From: Bacteroidales bacterium
GTDB taxonomy: Bacteria > Bacteroidota > Bacteroidia > Bacteroidales > WCHB1-69
Reading direction: 5' to 3'
Assembly: GCA_017650305.1 (NCBI GenBank)
Contig: JAGCFD010000035.1
Location: 28,205-92,204, forward strand
Length of the DNA: 64,000 bases
The notes under the pieces: generated by a model
Databases searched by the model: none
Seen by the model: only the letters and a program-made list of their open reading frames with translations
Told to the model about the DNA's origin: nothing
Translations under genes and position numbers: made by a program
Shown: positions 17,448 through 25,548 of the stretch, one piece after another
Numbering within the stretch: the first letter of the stretch is position 1
Layout of the letters: each line of letters starts with the position of its first letter

Positions 17448-18428
17448 TTATTTGAAAGCCTCCATGATGAGACGAGTATAGAAGTCAACCAGGTCAAGAC
17501 CATTGTGGCGCACCTGCTCCGGGATGATGCTCAATGCGGTTTGTCCTGGGATGGTGTTGATTTCCAAAAAGTAGGGGATGCCATCTTCTTGAGAGTGGAT
17601 AAAGTCGATGCGCACCACGCCTTTGCAGTCGAGATTGTGGAAGATGCGTTCGCAATAGTCTTTCAGCACCGTTTCCAACTCGGGCGTTATGACGGCAGGA
17701 GTCAGCAGCTTGTGGCCCACAGCCGTATATTTGGCATCGTAGTCGTAGAATTCGTTGGAGGCCACCACCTCGGTGATCGCGAGTGTTTGCACCTTGCCAT
17801 ATACAGCGGTGACACCGCAGGTGAGCTCGCGTCCGCGCACGAACTTCTCCACCATCAACTGGTTGTCGTATTTGAAAGCCTCCACGAAGGCCTTCTCTAA
17901 CTCCTCGGCACTGTGCACCTTGGTGACACCCACGCTGGATCCGGAATTACAAGACTTGACAAAGCAGGGATAGCCGCACACTTTCTCAATCATCGGATAG
18001 TCGATGACATCACTCTTGTAGAAGTGCAGAGACGGAGAGATGGGTACACCCAATGCCGACACTGCCAGATTGCAGTAGTATTTGTTGAAGGTGAGCGCGG
18101 AGCTGAAACTGCCGCAGCCGGTATAAGGGATGCCCAGCATCTCGAAGTAACTCTGCAGTTTGCCATTCTCACCCGGCGTGCCGTGAATGGCAATGAAGGC
18201 CGCGTCAAAGGTGATCTTCTCTCCATCCACCATCAGGGAGAAATCGTTTTTGTCGATAGGATGAATTGCCCCGACAGAGTCTTTCCAAGTCCACTCAGAT
18301 CCTTTGAAATGAATAAGATAGGGGTTGAATAAACTCTTGTCCATCATCTGGAAGATGTTGTCCCCAGTCCGCAAGGAAACTTCATATTCGCCTGAATCCC
18401 CGCCTGCAATAAGTGCTATATTATACAT
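17448..18428 (-). CDS. ddl: D-alanine--D-alanine ligase
   Basis: 326 residues, normal length. It makes the D-Ala-D-Ala dipeptide that MurF (also in this window) adds to the murein precursor. ATP-grasp features are visible: N-terminal ALIAGGDSGEYEVSLRTG, AIHGTPGENGKLQSYFEMLGIPYTG, FVKSCNSGSSVGVTKV, the YDYDAKYTA loop, and the metal-binding FLEINTIPGQTALSIIPEQ region. It is first in a five-gene minus-strand run of cell-wall genes and has a TATCTTTG promoter element just upstream. Confidence 0.96.
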   Translation of the reverse strand: MYNIALIAGGDSGEYEVSLRTGDNIFQMMDKSLFNPYLIHFKGSEWTWKDSVGAIHPIDKNDFSLMVDGEKITFDAAFIAIHGTPGENGKLQSYFEMLGIPYTGCGSFSSALTFNKYYCNLAVSALGVPISPSLHFYKSDVIDYPMIEKVCGYPCFVKSCNSGSSVGVTKVHSAEELEKAFVEAFKYDNQLMVEKFVRGRELTCGVTAVYGKVQTLAITEVVASNEFYDYDAKYTAVGHKLLTPAVITPELETVLKDYCERIFHNLDCKGVVRIDFIHSQEDGIPYFLEINTIPGQTALSIIPEQVRHNGLDLVDFYTRLIMEAFK

Positions 18429-18453
18429 GTTTGAATATTTTTATAGTAATCCG

Positions 18454-18461
18454 CAAAGATA
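18454..18461 (-). promoter_or_regulatory. -7 promoter element for ddl operon
   Basis: TATCTTTG on the minus strand, 25 bases before the ddl ATG. I see no well-spaced -33 TTG. Confidence 0.6.
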
Positions 18462-18519
18462 ACCATTATCTCCCAATAAAACAGGATTCGGCAACTGTTT
18501 TGTAAACACCAATTTGTGT

Positions 18520-18554
18520 AAAAAAAAAGAGGAATATGATTCCCAATGGGAATC
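18520..18554 (-). terminator. Probable terminator after the Usp-like gene
   Basis: Inverted repeat GATTCCC (18538-18544) / GGGAATC (18548-18554) with a 3-base loop, followed on the minus strand by a T run opposite 18520-18528. The T run is about nine bases from the stem, so this is a moderate call. Confidence 0.5.
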
Positions 18555-18580
18555 TTGATTTTAGACAGAGGCTTGGTCGC

Positions 18581-19441
18581 TTAGGTGCACAGCACATACA
18601 GATCATCCCGCTGGTTGATGCACAATACCGGTAGCGATTGTGCATTGCCGATGATCTTCTTCTCCCGTTTCCCGGTCAGCAGGTCGCCCAAGGTGACGTA
18701 TCGCGTCATCATGATAACTGTCAGCGATGCTCCCACTGTGGGCGCATACTCGATGGAGTAACGGTCTATGTCTTGGTTCACGGACACAGCGTCCAGCTTG
18801 TACTCTACTTCCAAATTTTGATAGAGCTTTTCCACAAACGCGATGTTGTCGTTGACTTGCCGCTTGAGCCCCGCATCCTTGTAATCGTTATGCAGGATAT
18901 GGATGGTGGATTGGTAAAAGCGGCTGAAGTAGCCCGCCCACAAGGCCTTCTCCTTGGCCTGCCGCTCAATGTCCAAAGGAAGCACCACATGCTGGTAGAT
19001 ATCTTTGTCGGGCAGTGCAGTGCCGACGGTCATGACGGGCAGTCGGGAGCCCTTGATGAAGCGGAGGGCTTTGCGAATGCTGAAGAATCCCTCCTTTCCG
19101 CTTCTGTCAACCCCGATGACGTACATGATGGTGTTGGTCTCCTCTGCATACTGGTAGAGGGTCTCAGGGAAGAAGTAGTGCTCCAGCATGATTGTCTCGA
19201 TGTTGTGGTCCACGACATTCTGGGCGTATAAGAGCCAAGAGTCCGTGTCAATGCCGGGAGAGTGGTCTTCATAGCTGAAGCCGAATCTGGAGACAATCGT
19301 GAGGGAGCCGGAGAAGACGGCGGCGAGCATGGCGCCATGACACACGGCGGCTCTGCCGTATTCGGAGTCGTCGGCAATGGCGAGGATGTTCAGCTTTTTC
19401 TTCTGATCAACCGGTTCCTGTATGGTGATGTTCTCCTCCAT
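18581..19441 (-). CDS. Universal-stress-protein-like protein
   Basis: 286 residues, long enough for two UspA-like alpha/beta domains. The first domain begins LNILAIADDSEYGRAAVCHGAMLAAVFSGSLTIV, a typical Usp start; the second starts near VVLPLDIERQAKEKALWAGYFS. The C-terminus (TVGASLTVIMMTRYVTLGDLLTGKREKKIIGNAQSLPVLCI) resembles the end of a Usp domain. The classic ATP-binding G-2x-G-9x-G(S/T) pattern is not clear. It follows tsaB by 12 bases. The physiological role is unknown; Usp proteins generally act in starvation or redox stress. Confidence 0.7.
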   Translation of the reverse strand: MEENITIQEPVDQKKKLNILAIADDSEYGRAAVCHGAMLAAVFSGSLTIVSRFGFSYEDHSPGIDTDSWLLYAQNVVDHNIETIMLEHYFFPETLYQYAEETNTIMYVIGVDRSGKEGFFSIRKALRFIKGSRLPVMTVGTALPDKDIYQHVVLPLDIERQAKEKALWAGYFSRFYQSTIHILHNDYKDAGLKRQVNDNIAFVEKLYQNLEVEYKLDAVSVNQDIDRYSIEYAPTVGASLTVIMMTRYVTLGDLLTGKREKKIIGNAQSLPVLCINQRDDLYVLCT

Positions 19442-19453
19442 GTCGTTTGTGCT

Positions 19454-20164
19454 TTAGCGCAGTCCCTTGACTACCGGCTTGGCGGCTACATATTCTTTGA
19501 GATAGAATGGCTCAAAATAGGCGGTGTCGGCAAAGTCCTCAGCCTCCCATTTCCGAAGGGCGGGCAAAAGCAGGGACTGTGCAGACAGCGTGTTGTCGAT
19601 GAAGAGGGCGTTGGGGTGCTGTGACAACAGCTCCTTGCACTTGGGCATCCCATTGCCGCAGAAGATGACCCGATGCTCGTCCAATATTGTCCTGAAGGCA
19701 TTTTCATCCACGATGACCGCAGCGGGCACTTCCGCTTCGCGAAGCTGTTCGTCGTAGTGAGCAGCGAAGACCTCCATGCGACGGGCGTCAATCATGGAGA
19801 TATACTGCGGCGCGGGCAGCCCGTCCGACACCCATTGTGCCGCGGCCCCGTATGCGATACTCTCCAGGGTACCCACCGTGATGACAGGCTTGCCTAAAGA
19901 GTAAGCGATGCCCTTGGCGGTGGAAGTCCCGATGCGCAAGCCCGTATAGGACCCAGGACCAATGCTGACGACAATACCGTCCAATTCCTCCAAACATTTG
20001 CCCGTTTCTTTCATCAGACGCTCAATAAAAGGTAATAGATGCTTGGAGTGTGAGTTGCCGTCGGCACTCTCCTCCACACCTAAGATGTTCATGCCGAGAG
20101 ACAACGCTACCGAACATACTTCCGTGGCGGTTTCTATATGCAGTAAAAGAGGTTCTTTAGTCAT
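19454..20164 (-). CDS. tsaB: tRNA threonylcarbamoyladenosine biosynthesis protein TsaB
   Basis: 236 residues. TsaB is the partner of TsaD in the complex that puts threonylcarbamoyl on A37 of ANN-decoding tRNAs. Family features: LLHIETATEVCSVALS at the N-terminus, HSKHLLPFIERLM, and VSIGPGSYTGLRIGTSTAKGIAYSLGKPVI around 65-95. The metal-binding histidines of TsaD are absent, as expected. It lies 10 bases after the GH3/beta-lactamase gene and 12 before the Usp-like gene, in one minus-strand run. Confidence 0.95.
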   Translation of the reverse strand: MTKEPLLLHIETATEVCSVALSLGMNILGVEESADGNSHSKHLLPFIERLMKETGKCLEELDGIVVSIGPGSYTGLRIGTSTAKGIAYSLGKPVITVGTLESIAYGAAAQWVSDGLPAPQYISMIDARRMEVFAAHYDEQLREAEVPAAVIVDENAFRTILDEHRVIFCGNGMPKCKELLSQHPNALFIDNTLSAQSLLLPALRKWEAEDFADTAYFEPFYLKEYVAAKPVVKGLR

Positions 20165-20174
20165 AATGATGGGA

Positions 20175-23063
20175 TTAATGGGAAAGGCCTTCGTAAATTA
20201 ATTCGTGAGCCTTAAGGCGTATTCTGCTTTGTGATAATTTGTTGGGGTAGCAATCTGGATATACGCGGTTGGAGAGGAAGATATATAACAGGCCATTGGC
20301 GGGGTCGCACCATACCACCGTGCCCGTGAAGCCCTGGTGCCCGAAGGTGCCAGTGCTGGCCTTGGCAGGAAGGATGGAGCTGGTGCCCCCGGCTTTGGGG
20401 GTGTGAAATCCCAAGCCGCGTTCCACACAACCATGCATCTTGTACATGGTGGTGAAAAGACGGACGGTCTCTTCCGACAAGTAGCGTCGTCCTTGGTAAA
20501 GACCACCGTTGTATATCATCTGATAGATGATGCCTAACTCTTCAGCAGTGGTGAAAAGTCCCGCATTGCCCGCATTGCCCGCGAATAGCGCGGAGGTCTG
20601 GTCGTGTACATAGCCTTGTACCACCTGTTTGCGGAAGGTCTTGTCCATCTCCGTGGGCGCAATGTCCTGCTTCTTGAAACCGTGGTCCAGCGGGTTGAAA
20701 CTCGTGCGCTTCAGTCCCATGGGTCCATAGAAGTTCTCCGTCAGGAATAGATCCAAAGCCTGCCCACTGATCTGCTCCACCATCTCTTTCAGCAGCAAAA
20801 AGTTGAGGTCGCTGTATTCATATTGTTTCGCTTTGAGCTTGCTGTGTGCAATGATATGGCGCATGGTGTCCAGATAGTCGTTGCGGAGATAGAGGTTGTC
20901 AGCCACTTGGATGCTGAAGTTGGGAGATTTGTATTTGCGGAGGTATTGCTCGTTGCCTTGAATCTTGCTGTAGAAGGGGATGAAGGCCGTCAGCCCGGAG
21001 GTGTGCGTCAGCAGCTCCGCAATGGTGATGTTGGCCTTGTCGGTGCCTTTCAGGTAGGGCAGATATTGCCCGATGGGATCTGTCAGCGCAAACTGATGGT
21101 TGTCGTAAAGCTTCATCACGGCCAAGGTGGTGGCAGCTGTCTTGGTGACGGAGGCGATGTCGTACATGGTCTGGGTGGTCACTCTGTCCTGAGCATCGTA
21201 GGTGAAGTGCCCGAATGCTTTGTGGTAGATGACCTGCCCTTCTTTCATGGCCAGGACCACGCAACCCGGATATATCTTGTCGGTGATGCCTTTTTGCAAC
21301 ATCTTGTCCAACTGCTTGACGACGGTGTCGGGAAGGAGGGAGGTCTGTCCGTCAAAATATCTGGCAGGAGTGATGCCTGTGCCTGCGGGAAAGTGGTTGG
21401 TGCTGACAGGCAAAAACCCTTCGCAGGCCTGTTTGCCGAAGCAGGCATCCACGGCGCAGTGCAAGGTGTTCGGCGTGAATTGATAGGCAATCAGAACCGC
21501 CTTGACAGCATCCAAGGATGGAAAGAAGTTGAGAGCGTAGGGATTGCCCAGATGGATGAGGGCAACCTCTTTGCTTTTGGCTAACTCTTGAATGAAAGCC
21601 ACCGTCTTGGGGTCCACATCGTAGTTCTTGTTCGCCATCTGGTTCGAGCCGCCATAGGCAATAACGACTTTCTTGTAGGGCGCCAAGGCTTGACGAATTT
21701 CATCTTGCTCCTTGACACTGGGAACCTTGGATTTGTAGAGAGAGAAAAAATGATAGTCTTTCAACTCCTGCTTGTATGCCGAGTGAAGGTCGTTGCGGCC
21801 AAGGCAGAGGAATGCGACGGTGTTGTCGTCTTTCAAAGGCAGCAACTGCTCGTTCTTCACTTCCGTGATGGCATAACGTTCAATCTCGTCATTGACGCGC
21901 TGTGCCTCAGGGGTGTTCATCTGCGCTTTTAAATGTTGTATGTTGATGGGCTTGGGGGTGCGCAACAGGCCTTTGCTACCCTTGAACTCCAACACCCGCA
22001 GACAACGCTCTTCAATGAGCTCCTCCGGGATGGTGCCATCCTCCACAGCCTTCTTGATGGCTTGGATGACAGTCTCGGTCTTGTCTCCGGGTAGTAGCAG
22101 AATGTCCACACCCGCTAATAATGCCTTGATCTCAATGTCCCCAGCAAATTGTCTCTGCTTTTGCACACCTTGCATCTCCAAGGCGTCTGTGATGATGAGG
22201 CCGGTATAGCCATACTCTTTTTTCAGCAACTCAGAAATGATGGGGTAGGAGAGCGATGATACGGAGTTGGGGGCCGGGTCCAAGGAGGCAATGTTGAGAT
22301 GCCCCACCATGATCATGTCCGGATTTAGATTGATGAGATGCCGGTAAGGATAGAGCTCCAGCTCATCCAATTCAATTCGGCTCTTCTTGATGACGGGCAA
22401 GCCTAAGTGTGAATCTGTCTCCGTGTCTCCATGACCGGGAAAGTGCTTCAGAGAACCAATGACGCCACCGTCCTGCATGCCCTGCATATACAAAGCCCCT
22501 TTGGCCGTGACTTTGTCGCGGTTTTCACCGAAGGAACGGCTGTTGATGACGGGATTCTTGGAGTTGTTGTTGATGTCCACCACCGGTGCAAAGTTAACGT
22601 TGATGCCAACCGCCTTGCACTGCTTGGCAATCTCCATTCCCATCTGATAAATGAGAGTGTCATGCTTTGCGGAGAGAGCTCCCAAGGTCATCTGCCGAGG
22701 GAATGCGATGCAGCTGTCTAACCGCATGGCAGGCCCCCATTCTCCGTCAATGCAGATGAAAAGTGGCACTTTGCTGACCGCCTGGATGCGGTTGGTCAAG
22801 ACAGCCTCCCGCACGGGCCCGCCCTTGAAGAAACAGACACCGCCAACCTGGTATTTCTCAATTTCCGCAATCTTGTCAAGATTGTAGGCTTCCGTCTCCG
22901 TAGAACTGATGCGGATGATTATCAACTGCGCAATCTTCTCTTCCAAGGTCATCTTCGACATTATCTGCAGCGCCCGGCTTTTGGGTGTCGGATGAGCTGT
23001 GAAGCTTGCAAAGACGCTAAGAAGGATGACAGCACACATTATACTGGTCAAGAATCTTCTCAT
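20175..23063 (-). CDS. GH3 glycosidase / beta-lactamase-fold serine hydrolase fusion
   Basis: 962 residues when started at the ATG at 23063, which gives a signal peptide (MRRFLTSIMCAVILLSVFASFTAHP); the longer frame would overlap the small upstream gene. Residues ~40-560 are a GH3 domain with the NagZ-type motif KHFPGHGDTETDSH (from K206) and the predicted nucleophile D293 in ITDALEM, followed by a GH3 C-terminal-like domain. Residues ~590-962 are a beta-lactamase/transpeptidase-fold domain with S638-x-x-K641 (SVTK), Y750-S-D752 in the YxN position, and H909-Q-G. This suggests beta-N-acetylglucosaminidase action on murein fragments combined with a DD-peptidase or esterase-like activity in the periplasm. 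The architecture is known in Bacteroidetes. Confidence 0.9.
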   Translation of the reverse strand: MRRFLTSIMCAVILLSVFASFTAHPTPKSRALQIMSKMTLEEKIAQLIIIRISSTETEAYNLDKIAEIEKYQVGGVCFFKGGPVREAVLTNRIQAVSKVPLFICIDGEWGPAMRLDSCIAFPRQMTLGALSAKHDTLIYQMGMEIAKQCKAVGINVNFAPVVDINNNSKNPVINSRSFGENRDKVTAKGALYMQGMQDGGVIGSLKHFPGHGDTETDSHLGLPVIKKSRIELDELELYPYRHLINLNPDMIMVGHLNIASLDPAPNSVSSLSYPIISELLKKEYGYTGLIITDALEMQGVQKQRQFAGDIEIKALLAGVDILLLPGDKTETVIQAIKKAVEDGTIPEELIEERCLRVLEFKGSKGLLRTPKPINIQHLKAQMNTPEAQRVNDEIERYAITEVKNEQLLPLKDDNTVAFLCLGRNDLHSAYKQELKDYHFFSLYKSKVPSVKEQDEIRQALAPYKKVVIAYGGSNQMANKNYDVDPKTVAFIQELAKSKEVALIHLGNPYALNFFPSLDAVKAVLIAYQFTPNTLHCAVDACFGKQACEGFLPVSTNHFPAGTGITPARYFDGQTSLLPDTVVKQLDKMLQKGITDKIYPGCVVLAMKEGQVIYHKAFGHFTYDAQDRVTTQTMYDIASVTKTAATTLAVMKLYDNHQFALTDPIGQYLPYLKGTDKANITIAELLTHTSGLTAFIPFYSKIQGNEQYLRKYKSPNFSIQVADNLYLRNDYLDTMRHIIAHSKLKAKQYEYSDLNFLLLKEMVEQISGQALDLFLTENFYGPMGLKRTSFNPLDHGFKKQDIAPTEMDKTFRKQVVQGYVHDQTSALFAGNAGNAGLFTTAEELGIIYQMIYNGGLYQGRRYLSEETVRLFTTMYKMHGCVERGLGFHTPKAGGTSSILPAKASTGTFGHQGFTGTVVWCDPANGLLYIFLSNRVYPDCYPNKLSQSRIRLKAHELIYEGLSH

Positions 23064-23067
23064 AGCC

Positions 23068-23301
23068 TTAGAAAAGTCGAGGTTCAAAATATCCTTTTTC
23101 GTCAATGGTGATGAATTCGGCAATGCTGAACTGCTCGTATGAGTCATCAATCTTGGCAGGACTGTCAATAACAATATCCTCTGTAGCCCAGTTTATTCCG
23201 ACTACAATGTCTGTAGGATAATCAAGATGATGAGCAAGATAGTTTTTTGTGACACCATAAAGCTTTTCGCCTATAGCGTGAAATCGTTCGTGGTTTTCCA
23301 T
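23068..23301 (-). CDS. Small conserved-looking protein of unknown function
   Basis: 77 residues from the ATG at 23301 (MENHERFHAIGEKLYG); the longer frame to 23343 would overlap the promoter at 23331. The protein is acidic, soluble-looking and without membrane segments or recognisable motif; it ends in FITIDEKGYFEPRLF. A promoter immediately upstream and a 4-base gap to the GH3/beta-lactamase gene suggest it leads that operon. I do not recognise the family. Confidence 0.6.
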   Translation of the reverse strand: MENHERFHAIGEKLYGVTKNYLAHHLDYPTDIVVGINWATEDIVIDSPAKIDDSYEQFSIAEFITIDEKGYFEPRLF

Positions 23302-23330
23302 AGGTTTGTATGGTTTTGTTAAATTGGCTG

Positions 23331-23338
23331 CAAAAGTA
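23331..23338 (-). promoter_or_regulatory. -7 promoter element for the small gene/GH3 operon
   Basis: TACTTTTG on the minus strand, about 30 bases before the ATG at 23301, with a TTG at 23361-23363 (22-base spacing). Confidence 0.6.
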
Positions 23339-23438
23339 CACAAAAATACTGAGTACTTGACAAAAAAATCAATCTGGTTTGAGTATTTGTTTGATTCCTT
23401 CTTCTTGGGGATGTTAGGATGGAATGATGAAAATATAC

Positions 23439-23446
23439 TATCTTTG
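23439..23446 (+). promoter_or_regulatory. -7 promoter element for DUF456 gene
   Basis: TATCTTTG, 26 bases before the ATG at 23473. It is divergent from the minus-strand promoter at 23331. Confidence 0.6.
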
Positions 23447-23472
23447 CCGCCGGAATATATTGGATAGCAAGA

Positions 23473-23961
23473 ATGGATATTGTCCTGATTGTTTTGGGTT
23501 CACTCTGCTTGCTGGCAGGTCTGGTGGGTTGCATTCTGCCCATCCTGCCCGGCGTGCCACTGTCGTACGTCGGTTTGTGGCTTCTCCAAGCGACCCATAA
23601 GGTCCAGTTCAGCTGGAGGTTTCTGCTGATATGGGGCATTGTGACCGTAGTGGTTCAAGTACTGGACGCGGTGGTGCCTGTTTGGGGTACCAAGGTGCTG
23701 GGTGGCACCAAGTCGGGCGTGTGGGGCAGTACGGTCGGACTGGTTGCCGGACTTTTCTTTGGACCGTGGGGCATCGTGCTCGGCCCCTTCATCGGGGCGG
23801 TCGCCGGCGAGATGCTGGCACATAGCGTCCACGACGGGATGACCCTCCCGCAAGCCCTGAAGGCAGGCGCGGGCTCTTTCGTCGGCCTGATGACCGGCAC
23901 CGTCCTCAAGCTTGTCTGTGTGGGCCTTATGATCTACTATTTCGTGGCCGCAATCGTGTGA
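23473..23961 (+). CDS. DUF456-family membrane protein
   Basis: 162 residues, almost entirely hydrophobic, with Gly-rich helices. The family pattern is clear: GCILPILPGVPLSYVGL near residue 20, LDAVVPVWGTKVLGGTKSGVWGSTVGLVAGLFFGPWGIVLGPFIGAVAGEML in the middle, and a C-terminal helix. DUF456 proteins are small inner-membrane proteins of unknown function. It has its own promoter and stands alone between divergent and downstream genes. Confidence 0.88.
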   Translation: MDIVLIVLGSLCLLAGLVGCILPILPGVPLSYVGLWLLQATHKVQFSWRFLLIWGIVTVVVQVLDAVVPVWGTKVLGGTKSGVWGSTVGLVAGLFFGPWGIVLGPFIGAVAGEMLAHSVHDGMTLPQALKAGAGSFVGLMTGTVLKLVCVGLMIYYFVAAIV

Positions 23962-24087
23962 TGCTATACCAATGCCTGTCATATCCGAAATTTGTGTACA
24001 TTTGCCCCCTCTTTTTTTCTGCCAGAATCTCAATGCGAATGCTGCCTTAAATGTCTGTACACTGTTCTCCAGACACCAACTCCCGCA

Positions 24088-24125
24088 GTCAAAGTTCAAA
24101 GTCATAGTCAAAGTTCAAAGTCATA
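24088..24125 (+). repeat. Two tandem copies of a 19-bp unit before the transporter start
   Basis: The unit GTCAAAGTTCAAAGTCATA occurs perfectly at 24088-24106 and 24107-24125, followed by GTC, and ends six bases before the transporter ATG at 24132. It occupies the place of the ribosome-binding region, which is A-rich rather than Shine-Dalgarno-like. Confidence 0.8.
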
Positions 24126-24131
24126 GTCGTC

Positions 24132-25484
24132 ATGTCCACAAATTCTCCCCAAAGAGGTTTTACATCCAATCTTGGAGCAATTCTTGCGGCTGCCGGTGGC
24201 GCAGTCGGATTAGGTAATATCTGGCGCTTTCCCTATATGCTGGGACAGAATGGCGGTGGAGCCTTTTTGCTCATCTATATCATCTTTGTTTTGCTGATCG
24301 GCATCCCGCTGATGATGACTGAGTTTATCATTGGCCGTCGCTCGCAACGCAATGTGGTGGGAGCCTATAAGGTGCTCGCTGGTGATCATAAGGGCTGGGT
24401 TGTGCTCGGCGTCTTTGGCATCGTGGCAGCCTTTCTCATCTACGCTTTCTATAGTGTGGTCGCTGGCTGGACCCTTAATTATCTCGCTCTTGCAGGTAGC
24501 GGCCGGCTCGCAGGCTTGGCGCCGGCAGAAGTGGCAGAAGTCTTCACCAACTTTACCAGCGGCTCTTTCTGGCCCTTGGTAAGCCAACTTCTGTTCCTGG
24601 TTCTTACGGGCCTTGTCATCACGATGGGTGTGCAAAAGGGAATTGAAAAGGTCGGAAAGATATTGATGCCCATACTCTTCCTCCTGCTTGTCCTGATGTG
24701 CGTGCGCTCCCTGACACTCTCCGGCTCCCATCAAGGACTGAGTTTCCTCTTCAAGCCCGATTTCAGCAAGTTGACAGGCGCAAGCGTGCTGTCTGCCCTC
24801 GGTCAGTCTTTCTTCTCCCTTAGTATCGGCATGGGCGCCATGGTGACGTACGGTTCCTATATCCGTAAGGAAGACCGCCTTTTTAAAACCAGCATCTGGA
24901 TTGCACTTTGCGACCTGTTGGTGGCAGTATTGGCCGGTGTGGTCATTTTCCCCGCTGTGTTCGCCTTTGGCATGGATCCCGCCAGCGGTCCGGAACTGGT
25001 CTATGTGGTCCTGCCCAATGTCTTCAACAATATGCCGGCCGGGACTCTCTTTGCCGTCATCTTCTTTCTGCTGCTGACCATCGCTGCGCTTACCTCTACC
25101 ATCTCCCTGCTGGAGATTATCGTGGCCTTTGCCGTCGAGGAGCTCAACTGGAAACGTTCCACAGCATCCATCCTTAGCACCATTCTGGTCTTTGTGGTGG
25201 GCGCCTTCTGCACCCTCTCCTTCGGTCCGCTGCAGAACTTCATACTCTTCGACCGTACGATCTTCGACCTCTTTGACCTTATCACCGCCTCCTATCTGAT
25301 GCCGGTCGGCGCTCTCTTGATGACTATCTTCCTCGGATGGTGCTACCCCAAAGCGGAGGTCAAAGACGAACTCTCCAATAACGGAACCCTGAAGGCCCAG
25401 GCATTTGAACTTTATTACATCATCTTGAGATATGTTGCCCCTCTGGCTCTTGTCATCATCCTCATCTCCGGTATAGTCGGTTAA
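24132..25484 (+). CDS. Sodium-dependent transporter, NSS/SNF family
   Basis: 450 residues with about 11-12 hydrophobic helices. The diagnostic N-terminal helix is GAILAAAGGAVGLGNIWRFPYMLGQNGGGAFLL (about residues 14-46), which carries the unwound substrate/sodium site, and LGQSFFSLSIGMGAMVTYGSY (about 219-239) matches TM6. Family members couple sodium entry to uptake of amino acids or related compounds; the substrate cannot be read from sequence. It is preceded by a tandem 19-bp repeat and has no clear operon partner. Confidence 0.93.
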   Translation: MSTNSPQRGFTSNLGAILAAAGGAVGLGNIWRFPYMLGQNGGGAFLLIYIIFVLLIGIPLMMTEFIIGRRSQRNVVGAYKVLAGDHKGWVVLGVFGIVAAFLIYAFYSVVAGWTLNYLALAGSGRLAGLAPAEVAEVFTNFTSGSFWPLVSQLLFLVLTGLVITMGVQKGIEKVGKILMPILFLLLVLMCVRSLTLSGSHQGLSFLFKPDFSKLTGASVLSALGQSFFSLSIGMGAMVTYGSYIRKEDRLFKTSIWIALCDLLVAVLAGVVIFPAVFAFGMDPASGPELVYVVLPNVFNNMPAGTLFAVIFFLLLTIAALTSTISLLEIIVAFAVEELNWKRSTASILSTILVFVVGAFCTLSFGPLQNFILFDRTIFDLFDLITASYLMPVGALLMTIFLGWCYPKAEVKDELSNNGTLKAQAFELYYIILRYVAPLALVIILISGIVG

Positions 25485-25514
25485 AAACCGATTTAAACTT
25501 TCCCGGAAAAACAC

Positions 25515-25522
25515 TATCTTTG
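25515..25522 (+). promoter_or_regulatory. -7 promoter element for S41 protease/dnaG run
   Basis: TATCTTTG, 26 bases before the protease ATG at 25549. Confidence 0.6.
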
Positions 25523-25548
25523 CACCTCGTTTTTAAAACCAGACCAAA

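Noticed and set aside
23064-23174. Longer N-terminus of the GH3/beta-lactamase fusion starting at 23174
   Set aside because: It would overlap the small upstream gene and bury the signal peptide, which begins at the ATG at 23063.
24210-25514. 434-codon minus-strand frame opposite the sodium-dependent transporter
   Set aside because: It is antisense to a complete, motif-rich transporter gene; its Gln/His/Asp-rich composition is that of a shadow frame.
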